Below are positions 50,450 to 63,376 of a stretch of 64,000 nucleotides of DNA, one piece after another. Position numbers and translations under genes: made by a program. The stretch lies in NCBI GenBank assembly GCA_964007475.1, contig OZ023273.1, positions 140,341,308 to 140,405,307 on the forward strand. The letters are read 5' to 3'. Every line of letters starts with the position of its first letter. Within the stretch, counting starts at the first letter, position 1. Below the pieces are notes generated by a model that saw only the letters and a list, made by a program, of their open reading frames with translations, had not been told where the DNA came from and searched no databases. This DNA comes from Hybos culiciformis. Taxonomy: Eukaryota > Arthropoda > Insecta > Diptera > Hybotidae.

Positions 50450-53400
50450 AGCTATTCTACTAAGTAAATGACAGCTTAAATAAAAAATTTTATCTACCTG
50501 ATTTTATTTATGTACATATTACAAGTATAGCTTGTCAGAGTGTTAATGTTTATCATACTTTATGCGTGGACCTAGGTCTTATAATAGTATTAGATATATA
50601 CTGGAGAGGTGATGATGTAATATTCTAATTATCAAGCATTCGATACTCTTTTTTGGAACTAATGATCAAGAATTTTGTAGTAGAAAAAATTATGCATATG
50701 ATAATAGACAAAAATATTTGTTATCAGCAGCGAAGTCAAATATATATTTAATAGTAAATCTAAATTAAATTATATATATATTATGTACCAGTTGATATTT
50801 GATGTCAAAAAATTATTTGTTTCGAACATGAAAAATACGTAACATAACATACATTAACATATATTGAACAATTTAAGTAATATTTAAGTTTTTGAATAAA
50901 TCTAACTCCTTTGGATTTGATAAATATAAAAATAAGTAGTTCTTGGTTTATAATATATAGTGGAGTGAGGATTTCAGAACTCAAATTTTTTTCTAATTCT
51001 ATGATTATTTTTTTATTTATTTTGAATTCCCATAATGTAAATAAACAGAACATATATTTATGTATATATTTACTTGTTGTATGTCGCATGATGTTGTACA
51101 AGAAAAAGTAAAGCAAATAAAATACTTTTGATAGTAAAAAAAAAAAAAAACCGCAAGAAGAATTTTCAAATTGATTTCAAATCCGAAATTTTTTATTTTT
51201 TTTTATGTTTTTTTTTTTTATTTCGTCGAAACACTTTCAATTTGCATAAATGATTAAATTTCTTTTTTTTTATATCGATATGAACTTTCATTTTGATTAT
51301 TTACCTTGTGGGTAGTAGATAGTTAGAATTTTAGAAATTACTTATATGACAAGTTTTTCGTGAAACTGGATAGAAATAATTTTGGCACTTTGAACTCATT
51401 AATTTAGTTCTTTGCGAGTAATCATACATTTATGTACATAAACTCACTCGTACACTGTGACAGGTTACTAGGACATTTTTCAATGCGATTTATTCCTTTA
51501 CATTTCAATTTTCGTTCTACGTTTGCTTTTGAGACATGTTTGTTGATAACAAAATATAGATGTTTGTATATCATTCCCTAGTTTTTAACATTATACAGAA
51601 TTTTCAATATAATTTTAAAACCAGTGAGATTAAACTCAAAAATGGAATGATGCTTTTCTGCTTGTTACCATTCGTTGAAATATGGTTCCACTAAAGTAAA
51701 TGAGGTTCAGAAAATTGGTTAGCATTTGGATTTCTTGTTTTAAAAGCAGAGTTGAATATAGGGCTCCTTTATTTTTTCTGAATACATTTGAAGCATTTAT
51801 CGCAAAATAAAAGAAACTTTCTATACAATATACATTAATACTTTTCATAAAAATTGTATGCTGAACCTTTTTTTTGTTTTCAATTTTTTTTTTTTTTGTA
51901 GCGGCATCAGTGAATATACATATCTGCTTTTTTTACACCTTATATCATAATCCAATTTAATGTTTCTTTCATTTGAATGAATGAGTGACGTAATTCTCTT
52001 AGTGTATATGCAAAAAAACATTGTATTTTTCTGTATAAAATGAGAAATGTAAAATGAAAATCTGTACAATATATCGGATTGTGTTGTTTTTCTTATTTTC
52101 TGCCGATATCCTTTTACACATATATACATTTTTTTATTTAGTTATCTTTATCTGATTGTGTCAATTTCTGTATAAATAATTGAATGAATGAGAATTGGAT
52201 TTATGGTAGTGTAGCGACTTAACAGGAAAAAGTTCTTGTATAGTAGGAGTCAACATTCTATTTTATTTAATTTTTTTTTTTTTAATTCTATTTTATAATT
52301 TTCATTAAAATTGTATACAAAATTTCATTCTATATTAAAATACTTACAAACATTTATAATAATATTGTTGGCTCTTACTAATAGTTAAAGGAGATAACTT
52401 CCTTACAATTTCAGCAACATTATTAAACCTTATCCTCAAACAAGAGACAAGAATATTTTTGGCTTGAACAATCTTTAAATAAAAAAACTCTTGTTTTTAG
52501 TACCCTAGATACAGGTACCAATTGATAGTACCTAGTTTTACTTAATTTTTTGTTGGAATGTAAAGGTAGCATAATCTTCGAATCATTTTTATAGATTTGA
52601 ATAAAAATCTAAAAAAAAAAAAGAGAATATTTTTAAATGTAAAAAATTAAACCCTAAAAAATAAAGTGTGGGTGAAAAAAATTTGTTTTTTTTAAAGGAG
52701 ATTTATGAAAGTGTTTTTCCAACTTGTCTGTCAAAAAAAAAGAAAAAAAAAGTAGAAATTAAGTTTATTTAAAATAGGGCTTTATTTTGATGAAGGATTT
52801 TTGCATGGGCAGTATAAAAAACTTTAAAGAATAAGGTCAATATCTATATTAATTAAGTACATATATTTCGAAAATAAAAAATGTTATTGTCAAAAATAAT
52901 GTTGTCAGATTTTATATAATTAATCAAATTTTAAAATTAAGTCTAAAACCAAAGTGTCAAAAACTGATGTTTACAATTTAAAGAAAATTTAAACGTAAAA
53001 AATGTATTTCACTCATCTTATCTTATTATTATGTTTTTTTTGCTATCTTAATTGTATATGATTTACATATTTATGCAATTAAATGTTTTATATAGTATAT
53101 TTGTTTTTTTTTAAGTTTCTAAACAACCCTTAATTGTGATTTACAATAGTTTTCAATTAAAAATGTTTTTTTTAGTAAACACATACATACATACACATTT
53201 GTTTAATGAAATTGTTTCGTGCCTAATGAATTACGTAAGTAAGTAAGATAATCAAAGGGCTTATTGTCACTTATTGAATGACAGCAAAAGAGAATTAATT
53301 CTCATAAAACAGTTAAAAGAATTTTCCGAATTTCCTTCTTTCTTTATTTGTTTTTATTAAATTTCGGACATATTGACACTTATTTCACTTAAACATATTT

Positions 53401-55675
53401 CAATTACATTTATTTTTTTTACTGTATTAGCTCAAAAATAATATGTGGTGTCATTCCTCGAATTACACCAGGATTTGGAAATAATGTATTATAATCATAG
53501 AAAATTTTTATTTGAGCATTAAAAAAAAACAATTCTACAACTATCCTAGGATTAATGCTCGTTAAATTTGTTTTTAAACTTAAAATTCAAGCTAAATTTA
53601 TATTATTTTATTTTATAGAAACAGGCATAGAGATGTCATACATAATAATATATTCTCATAATATTAAAAAAAAAAAATATTATATACCTACATATTTTTA
53701 ATCGTTTTAACATTTTAAAAAGTACTTCAAAGCTATCTAGTTTCATAAAGTGGTCTAATTGCAGCGGAAATATAAATGTTAGATACTTTTGAAATATTAA
53801 AAAAGTTTTATTTTTATTTTTTTTTTGCTAAAGAAAAAGTTAAATATGAATGAATCCAAAAATTCATGTTTTCTGCACTAAATATTCGCATCATAGAGAG
53901 AGAGAGAGAGAAAAAAAAAAAAAACAAGGATTTATGATTTTCATATTCTATTCACCTATTTTTGTTGATTTTTATCATCGTTAAATGTTATAGGAATGCA
54001 TAATATGTACCAGAAGCAATTTTCAGTGAATTGGTCTGGAAAATAAGCTGGCGAAAAAAAAAAAATGTTTTTTCCTTCTTTTTCTGAAAACTAAAAAAAA
54101 AAATAAAAAAGCATAATTTAGATAAAAATCTTTTTTTTTTTTTTCAAATGCAGCAATTAGATGAAAACACATAATCAGAAATTTTTTTTTAAGGTTGTCA
54201 AAGAATAAAAAAAACTCTTACAACTATTAAAATTGCACAGGTGAAAAACTTCTAATGTTGAATTGAAAAAGAAAATTATAGTTTTTCTATAAATATATAT
54301 TTCAAAAAATAAAAAATTGTGTTAAAAACGAAAATGAGAAAAATATTCGATTAAAATTATTTCAAAATAAATATCTTGTACTATTAGAGCTACATTTTTC
54401 ATTAAGAAAAAATTATTTTTCATTGAAATATTTAATTTAAATTGAAAAACCAAAAATGTAGAACAGTATCTCAAAAATGAAGTACCCTTGGCTTTGCATG
54501 TACTTTGGTCACTCTTGTAGTCATACTTTTTATCATATTTTTCAGTATCATTCACCGCAATACCATTTACTCAAACACAATTTACAAATATAAACATTTT
54601 GATTGAAATCCAGATCTCAGTTCGAATCCTTAGTTTATTATTTTTTTAAGATACTCTAAACGAAATCTATCTAGCCAAAAAACAAATTTTAATCAGAATT
54701 CATTCAAATTCAAACATTTGAATAAATTGATAAAAAATGTTACATGAAAATTACTTAAACCATTGGCTGGTTGAGAGCTGCTAACTACCAAACACAAAAT
54801 AATGCAATACGTTAGTCAAGGTGAAAGTTTACGAGATTGGGATTCATAAGTATTTTAGTGAAGGACGGACAACCATTTAATAAAAACATTTTTGAAGGAA
54901 ACCAGGCTAAAAATTATTTTATTTTTTAATGAAAACAAACTTAAAGTATAAAATATATAAATTTGTCAATATTGCAAAGTTTACCATTCTTTTTAAATGT
55001 ACTATAAAATATACATATATGTACAACAATAACGAACGCCTATATAGCTTTTCCTTCTTTAATCAATATTAGAAAATTTCCACAAAATTTTCTTTCAAAG
55101 AAATTTTATTATTATTGAACTATTTTCATTTAATTCCTTATACTTTTTGTACAAAATACATAAATAAAAATTTTCTTTTTGTTGTTTTCATGAAAAGTTA
55201 TGTTATAAAAATTTTCCAAATTTCATGTTTTCAATAAAAAAAAAAAAAAAAAAAAATAAATAAATAAAACGTAAATTATTATTAAAAACACTTTTATATT
55301 AATTCAAAAATTTTTATCGTGATAAACTTTAATTTCAATCTATTTTTATAGCATAATTTTATCCATATTTAAATTTATTTTATTTTCAAATAAATATTTT
55401 TATCGAATATATAACTTCTTCATAATGTTAAAAATAAAAAAAAAATTAAAGAAAATAATAAGGAAAAGCTGTTGTTCTCCCTCAAAAATATTTCACAGAA
55501 ATTTTCATTTGGTGAACAAAAATTTAAATAATTTTTGAATATTTTGAATATGACTTGTTCGTGATAGTTTTGATCGAATGTCGATTTCAGTCGGCAACAA
55601 AAGAAATAGAATGAATTTTATAGAAGATAACAATATAGAAGAAATCATAAATTTTGAAAATTATTAAATCGGACC
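50450..55675. other. AT-rich DNA without recognisable genes
   Basis: Contains an (AG)8 microsatellite at 53895-53910 followed by poly-A, and many homopolymers. Frames at 50805-51116 (minus), 50911-51111, 51636-51848 (minus), 51845-52129 (minus) and 54322-54555 (minus) show no known domain. A GTTCGAATCC word near 54620 resembles a pol III B box but has no A box before it. Confidence 0.65.
53895..53910. repeat. (AG)8 microsatellite
   Basis: Eight AG units followed by a run of A. One of few dinucleotide repeats here that is not AT. Confidence 0.9.
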
Positions 55676-56042
55676 GTCATAACGTGACCTACTTTCTAAG
55701 ACCTAATCTCAATTGACGTTGTGACATTTTATTAAACAACACAAACACTTAACTCAAATGTGACAAATTGCAAATTAACGCACGAATTCCAGTCCGAGGT
55801 GGGAATAGAACCCAAGACCGTACATGCACATAGGATAAGGGCAATACCATTGCACCATGACGTCATTTGAAGTTTGTATTTCTTTAATTTTATGACTAAT
55901 TTGTAATTTTTATTTGTTTTTGCGTTTAAATGAACAGAAAGTGATATTTTATTTTCTTTTTATAAACTGTCATAACGTCAGTTCATTTTAAGCTTCACTT
56001 TTGAGACATAAAGTCAATATAGACATTATATCTCGTTATGAC
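55676..56042. repeat. Weak inverted repeat enclosing a tRNA-like sequence
   Basis: GTCATAACG at 55676-55684 is matched by CGTTATGAC at 56034-56042, and both sides continue with loosely similar sequence for about 30 bases. The right side contains GAGACATAAAGTCAAT, sharing the GACATAAAGTCAAT word with the palindromic block at 29698-29948. No target duplication was found. It could be a degraded composite element or two separate repeats. Confidence 0.4.
55787..55862 (-). repeat. tRNA-derived SINE-like sequence with A and B boxes
   Basis: On the minus strand an A-box-like TGGTGCAATGG (55847-55857) is followed 34 bases later by a B-box-like GGTTCTATTCC (55802-55812). The T-arm region TTGGGTTCTATTCCCA is recognisable. 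The expected acceptor stem does not pair (GACGTCA against CTCGGAC), so this is not a functional tRNA gene but a tRNA-derived sequence such as a SINE head. The tail towards 55676 is AT-rich without a clear A run. It would be transcribed, if at all, by RNA polymerase III on the minus strand. Confidence 0.6.
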
Positions 56043-59000
56043 ATACTCTACTTTAAGTTCTTTTGGAAATTTACCCTCCTATGTGAATAGCATATATAAA
56101 ATACTATCAATCATTAAGACAAAATTTGACGTTTTTAAATGAATGAATTTTTATACACAGATGACAGTGAAATTTTGACAATCATATGTTTATTGTTTGT
56201 TTTTTGTTTCCCTTTACTTGGTATGATAAAATCATTACAGAAAATTTCCTATAAAAAAAGTTTTAACATTAAATTTGCATTTTTCAATAAGAAATTAAGA
56301 AAAAAAAAATAAAACTATGTCAAACGAACATATCAGTTTTGCAAAATTTTGAAAATTTAATATCACGAAATAATTTTTTTTTTTTTGTTATTTAAACTAC
56401 AAACTTGAAGTTTTTATTTTTTGTTGGCATTATATTGTTTTTTTTTTTTAATAAAAAACCAATTTAATGTAAATTTAGATTCAATATACTTCGAATTTGA
56501 AAGAACCAATTTCTTCAGTTTTGGAAAAAAAAAACTAAAAACTAAAAAACTTGAAATATAATATTGCGTTGCGTGATAAACTAAAATTTATTAAAATTTT
56601 CTAATATTTTCCAATATCCCTTGAGTTTTTGTTTTTTTTTATTTTGGTTTTAATATACAATTTCTCTTCTGCGATTTGTTTAGAAGAATATATTTCGTTG
56701 TATATACAATATACAATATATACCCTCATTCATCCAATAATATTAGATTGCAATAAAATTGACACAAACTAAATTAGTTTTTATAACCACAAAATAGAAA
56801 AGAAAGAAAAAAAAATACAAAAAATTGGAGTAAAGGTGCCGTGCTAATCTAGTGTTTCTTTTTCTGTTTTTTTTTTTCTACTACTATAAATATTTAACTG
56901 TTATTCTACACCTTTTAACGTTATTTTTATATCGTTATATTATATGTTTGTACTTTTTTTTTTCTTATATATATACAATATCTATATATAAAATTGATAT
57001 TTTTCCAATTATTATTCTTTTTTATTTTTAGATAAAATGGTAATAATTTTTTATATGTTTGCTATCAAATTTTATTAAGGTCAATAGGTGATTTTACAAT
57101 CAAAAAATTAAGATTGGCTATTCCCAGTCGTACTTAATTGAATTAAAAATAATAATTGTCAAAGTTTATTATACTTTTAGTATGATGAATAAGATGACAG
57201 AGCATAAAATTATTTTTTGTCCATGTTATAAAAATTTTTTATATTTAATATCTCTTCCAAATCGAACTAGTGGATGACTTTAGCACGGTTTAGCAAGGCA
57301 AAATAACTCGTACTTTTGCTTATTGAAATATCTCTTCATATATATTATTAATAGGAAAAAATTATTTTATATATAAAAAAATATAGGTATTTTTCGCTAG
57401 AAATATCAATAAAACTATAATTTTCGAATAGCAGCTTTTGCTGTACAATAAACATTTTTTATAACAAACACAAGATTTTGAGCACATATTGTCAAAAAAT
57501 AAGGCACTTCTCCAGTGAGTTTTTTTTTTTCAGTGAAAAGGTTGTATAATTATCCCTCCAACTAACTTTAAACTACAGTAATTAATTTAATGTATATATA
57601 TATATATCGGAGAAATTATGAAAATCATACAAATATAAAAAAAATATTCAATTGTTAATATTATTTATGCTTTTGCAATAAAAATAATAAATAAATATGG
57701 TAAATATGTATGTAATGCATCCATAGTAAATTTAATTTTTAAAAGACACTAATGGAAAGTTATTTTCAAAATAGACTGAAAACAAAGACAACAGAAATTT
57801 CAACCAGAACAAAAAACTAACAGAAACCATTTTTTAATTTTTGTTTCAGACTTTTTTGTTCGCCTTCAATGCTTCAATAATGATATTGTGTTCCATATTT
57901 TCTTGTCATTTGTATACATATTGAAAATACATACACTTGAGAAATAAAATTTAATCAAATAGAACATATATTATGCACACAGTGAATCATTAAGTTGTAA
58001 AGATATAAATTTTGATTTTTATTAAAGTTTTGGCTTGTTTAAATTAAATTTAATTAAAAAAAAAAATTTAATTTAAGTTACACACTTTTATAATTTAAAC
58101 TCATCTACTAAAAAGTAGAATATAAAACTCAGTAAAAAATAGTTTTTTTATGTTAAAAATTTGGTTGACATGCATATATTTATTTAAAAATGTAAATCGT
58201 GAGGTTCTTATAAAACGAATATTGGTCTTTTTATTTAATAAATAACGATTTGTGCAAAATTTCAGCTGAATCATTTCGCTGGAAGTTATAAGTGGATTAG
58301 TTGCAAGATTTGATGACAAACGTACAGAGTTTGTCTTTTAAATAAAATCGTTTAAAAAAAAGTCATAAGCCAAAAATATCACTGTGTGTAACAAATTCAG
58401 TCAAGGATTAATTCAAGAAAAATATAAAATACATGACGATAGAGCGGGAGATGGAGAGACAAAAAAAAAACAATTAAATATTACTTTTGCATGAGTTGTT
58501 ATATATTTCTATGACAATAAAAAAGGAAATTAAAGGACTCGTTGCCATCAGATTAAATTAAAAAGAAAGTTCAAAAAGAATTACAATTAAAATTATCATT
58601 CAGCCAGGTAACATTCTCAATATCATTAATATTGATTTGTTATAAAGGTAATTTTTTTTACATTTAATTGTTAATCTAATTTTAAAACATTATTATTCAT
58701 TTACTTTCATAAAATGTATTTATTTAGTAAGCTTTGAAATTGTAAGTCAAATATTGCAATAATCACAAGACGAGACATATTAAAAGACCATGCTATGGCT
58801 AATTCAAGCCATTATCTAATTCGATTTGACCTACAATACATCAGCAAGGGATGTGCAGAAATTTTAGCTACAGCAGCCATCGTTAAGTGCATGATTTCTG
58901 GATCTTGATGGTGTCGCAATATTTTGTTTTCAAAAATCAGAATTAAATTTTCATAAATTATTTTACGAAAAGACTCTTCTTAAAAAAAAAAAACTGAAAT

Positions 59001-62000
59001 GAAAGTAAATGTATTTATATGAAGTATGATAATGACAGTTATGATAAATAAAAAACAATGAATATACCAACTTTGTTTTCAAGTTGATGTCGGTGACTCT
59101 TTGGAATAAATACGGAAAGATTTTTTTTTTTTTGTATGAATGGAGAATGGACAATTTTTTTTTTTATTTTCATTATTTACTCGGGAAGGATATTTTCCAA
59201 AGGTAAATAAAATACATTATCTAGTTTTCACAATTAGATGATGAATTGAAAAGAATAATAAAATTTATGTTTGCATTTTCTTAATTTATGACTCTGGAAA
59301 GTTTCAGAGCCAATGAATTTTTTTTTATTTTTTTTTTTTTATATACATTTTTAACAAAAATAAATGTTTGCTTCTCTCTAATGACATTAAAAAAAAATTA
59401 ATTATTTTTTTTTTTTTTGCTTTATGAAAAAGCATTGTGTATTAGGGAATATTAATTCAAAAGGACATTATTTATTTTTATTAAATTAGCTTTTATGCTC
59501 TGTTAAATTGAAAAACTTGATAACACAGTAGAAATTGTTGTAGTGTAATATTATAATGTGATGGTGGAGGGAGGAAAAAAAAAACATAAAGACGTTGAAC
59601 AAATTGAAAAATTGCCATCTTTGACCAGTTTAAATCCCTATAGGTCAAGAAACTTAAAATCAACAATTCGTTTTTTACTATCCAGCAATACTGACTTAAT
59701 AATTAGTGCTGTCTATATTAATGACATATTTTTTAAAGAACTAACTTCATGACAACATGAGAACAAAAAAAATCTAAAATAGTAGCAATCTTTTCTTGCA
59801 GAATTACAAGTTGACGTTTTTTATATAATTTTGTCATCTATACGACAAAGCTAGCTTTGTCCATAATCAATGCACAATTTTTTGTTAGTTACAATTAATA
59901 TTATTGAAAGACAATTTTTCTTAATTTTCATGATTAATTTCTTCTATATTGTATATATATATATTAACCAAGGAAAATCAAGAAAAACTCATATTAAGCA
60001 AAAATTCAATCGATAGTATAATATATTTATTAATTTTCTTAGAATTTAATCCAATTTATTTCAATTGAATTAAATAATATATAAACTATACATGCAAAAA
60101 TATAGTAAAAATATCAATTTCTTTTTCACATGAATAATAATTTCAGATAATGGTTTTGCTTCACATACACAAAATATATATTATATGAACAACTTTATCT
60201 TAAAGAAAATAATTTCCCAATATATTATAAGGTATATAAAAATAGAAAATTCATATTCATATGTTTATAAATGTATCTATCATTTACAACACTATCATCT
60301 ACAACACTATGCCAAACTATATTATTTTCAAAGATTATAGATTTTCAGTAGCACAAGAATTTACAGAGTCTGATCCTGATGTGTTTTATAAATATTATAT
60401 TTTATTATAATGATTATGTAATATTGATGAGTCAACATTATTATCAATATTTTTTTTTTTTGGGGCTAAACTGATTGATAAGAAAAAAATTTATTTATAT
60501 TAAATGTAATTTTTATAACGAATTTATCAATTCAATTTTTTTTTTTTTTTTTACTCTTAATGACATTTTTATTTTTATGGCAAATTTATCAAATGATATT
60601 ATAGTAAAAACCTTAGAAGAAATTTTATAGTTCTTACCGAAAAGGTTTAAAGCTTAAGAATATACATTTGAAAGAATAAATTTACATCCTTAACTGGGCT
60701 TTATCATTTTAAGTTGATCCTATATATAAGATTGAAATCAAATTGACTTATTATTATAATAGAATTTAAATATCATATACACATATATATAAAATTCTAT
60801 AATATCAAAAATTGTATGCAAAATCCAATTAGGATGATAGGTTCACTTGTCCCTACTAAGAGAAACCTTAATCAAATGTTTTTGTAGAACATACATATTC
60901 CATCATAATGTAATTTAAATAATATTTTGAGCAAAAACGGAAATCTAATTTAAAAAAGTACAGAAAAAACTACTTTAGAGCAAAAAAAAGAAAAAAAAGG
61001 AAAAAGAAAGCTCATTCATCATTCTTGTTATAAAATTTTCCTCATATTCAAAGTTTTTCTTTTTTTTTCGTATTTTTTTTCTATTTTTGCAACAGAGGAT
61101 AAGAAAACGTGATCTAAAGTTTTTAATATAACTTAAAACTGATATTTAATAATGTTGTTCTTTGTTTAATATTTTCTTGTTGTGAAGTTGAGAAAAATAA
61201 AATTATACGTTGGATGTATCTTTGACTTTTCAAATAAAATGAAAGCAATCAAGTGAAAATAATTTTGAAAATTTCAAAACATTTTTTTTATTTTTTATAT
61301 AATATTAATTTCTTCATCCTATATAATTTTCTTAAAACCATATCGGGGTTCAACGAAGTAAATGAATTCAAAAGAAAATCCCAACTAACATTCGGTACGT
61401 TGCAATGGGTGACACTAATCTTGAACTAGGTTCTAAAATAAATTTTTATTATTTATGCAAACAAAAAAACTATACATTTATATAGAAATTTAAAAGTTTT
61501 ACAAGATTTTATTTGCCAGCTAATTTTAAATGACTACAAATTTCTGTTGTATAGAATTTTTAGTTTTATATTGCTGCATTGATAATTTTTAACTTGTTTA
61601 GTTAATAACTTTTTAAATTTGCGTTTTCATTACTCTCAAAATGAATACATAGTTAACAAATATATGTAAACTTAATTATTCAGTAAATTATTCAGGTTTT
61701 CTGGGTTATGTTAAGGAAGTCGATTAAAACACAAAATTTATTAATTGAATTTGCATAAAATTATCAACTTTTTCCTTTCTATTACTACTACTAGGATGGT
61801 TGATAAACTTTAAAAATAAATTAAAAGTTTTAACAAGTTTTGCTTAGTTTAACAAATTAATTGAAGATATAAAATATAAAAAAAAAAATATATATATATA
61901 TATATACATTTTAGTTATATACAAAAATTAGTTAAAACTAAAATTATTAAAAAACAAAATATATATATATTTTATGGCATTTCAATTATATATATACAAT

Positions 62001-62277
62001 ATATTGAGGTCCTGAAAGAATTGAAATCAAAATAAATTAAAGGTTAAGCTCGCGGGATTAAAAAACTCCTTTTGCTTAGAAAAATGGTATGCCTCCTCCA
62101 CTTCAATACTTTAGCAACAATTCTGAACATTTTAAGCTAAAAATTTAAAGTCGAAGAAGTTTTCCGGTATTATTTAAACGGCCACTTTTATATATAAACT
62201 CTATATAGTAAATAACTAGTGTATCTCAGAGACCTTTGTTTTTTTTTATTTATTAACATTTTTCGTAGTTTTCGCGG
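56043..62277. other. AT-rich DNA without recognisable genes
   Basis: Homopolymers and TA repeats (57594-57607, about 61889-61906) dominate. A perfect 18-bp palindrome, GACAAAGCTAGCTTTGTC, lies at 59844-59861. CATCTACAACACTAT near 60297 is a second copy of CATTTACAACACTAT just before it. Frames at 58101-58319 (minus), 58963-59154 (minus) and 59558-59752 are not recognised; the last has a less extreme composition but no domain and no evidence of expression. The stretch 58790-58900 shares short words with 24747-24790. Confidence 0.65.
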
Positions 62278-62285
62278 GTAAGTAA
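62278..62285. repeat. Left target site duplication of the 62286-63368 element
   Basis: GTAAGTAA, identical to 63369-63376. A following T is shared too, so one base of the boundary is ambiguous. Confidence 0.8.
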
Positions 62286-63368
62286 TAAGGCTTCTGTTGA
62301 AACGAAAGTGTTCGAAAGTTTCATTCATAACTTTCATTTCATTTCATTTGATCGCTTTCAAAAATGTTTGAAATTACTTTCATTCTAGAATGAAATAATC
62401 AATCAATATGAAAGAAACAAATGAAACCTTCGAACACTTTCGATCATTGTATGTTAATAGTAATTTTAAAATTTTAGTCAATTTTTAACAAAAAAATAAA
62501 ATAAAAAAATAAAACGCAGTCGAACAGAAAATAACAAAAAAAGTAAATACAACATATTTTCGTTGCCGCTTATACACAATTTTTGTTTTTTTTATGAAAA
62601 CAAACAGGTAAATGCTTGTTACAACTGCAAATTTTTTTCATTTCGATTTTATATAGCAAAATAAAAAAAAAATTTTTTTTAGATTTAATACTCGAAACTA
62701 GTTTATTCGCGGGACGTTTGTCCGACTTTAGTTTAACAATATAACGTTTATATATACGTAACGTTTATATATACGAAAGAAAAATTAAAAAAAAAAAAAA
62801 AAATTAATACTACGGAACCTTTTTTGGTTAAATGAATTTAATACGCTGTCCGAAAGATTTTTGGTTCCTATAATCGACATCTATCTATCCACTTACGAAT
62901 TTTGATTTTGATTATTGAAGTAAAGCGTTATTGTTGTTTAGCGAAAAAAATTTTGGACCTCTAAGCATTAAAAAAAAGTTATCTTTGTCGCTTAAAACAA
63001 GTTAACGCTTGACAGTCTTTTCGAAATTTTAATAAGTTCAATCATGTTGTGTTTTTATTTATAATAAGAAAATACAATAAAAATCCGTTGTATTATGTTT
63101 GAAATAGTACGAAAAAATGTTGTGTTATGTTGTGAATAATAAAAAAATGTTGTGTTATGTTTTTAATTTCATATTATTATTTTTTTGCTTATATTGAAAA
63201 TATTCCTTCCAACTAAAATTCGAAACTTTCGATTATTTCGAACAAAATAGAATGAAATAAATGAAAGTGATCGTTTCAAATGAAAGTACTTTCATTTAGA
63301 AATGAAACTTTCGATCAATACAAGTTTGAAAGTAATCACTGACCGAAAGTTGATCAAAAGAAGCCATA
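62286..63368. mobile_element. Non-autonomous DNA transposon with GAAAGT-rich ends, 1083 bp
   Basis: The left end TAAGGCTTCTGTTGA matches the complemented right end TATGGCTTCTTTTGA at 13 of 15 bases, and GTAAGTAA flanks both sides. Both ends are crowded with GAAAGT/ACTTTC words: on the left within about 62300-62445 and on the right within about 63220-63355. An 8-bp duplication points to hAT, but a 9-bp reading (with the T) would also allow a Mutator-type element. There is no transposase remnant. Inside are a 17-bp tandem pair (TAACGTTTATATATACG, 62742-62775) and a direct repeat of AAAAAATGTTGTGTTATGTT (63112 and 63142). Confidence 0.82.
62303..62442. repeat. Foldback within the left end of the 62286-63368 element
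   Basis: CGAAAGTGTTCGAAAGTTTC (from 62303) is matched in inverted orientation at 62420-62442, 22 of 23 bases. The interior contains further ACTTTCATT/AATGAAAG words around a CATTCTAGAATG centre, so the whole 140 bases can fold. Confidence 0.85.
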
Positions 63369-63376
63369 GTAAGTAA
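63369..63376. repeat. Right target site duplication of the 62286-63368 element
   Basis: GTAAGTAA, identical to 62278-62285. Confidence 0.8.

Noticed and set aside
54616..54632. GTTCGAATCC resembling a tRNA B box
   Set aside because: No A box at a suitable distance and no cloverleaf could be drawn around it.
59558..59752. 64-codon frame of less extreme composition
   Set aside because: No recognisable domain, no plausible splice or expression signals seen; left as unrecognised.
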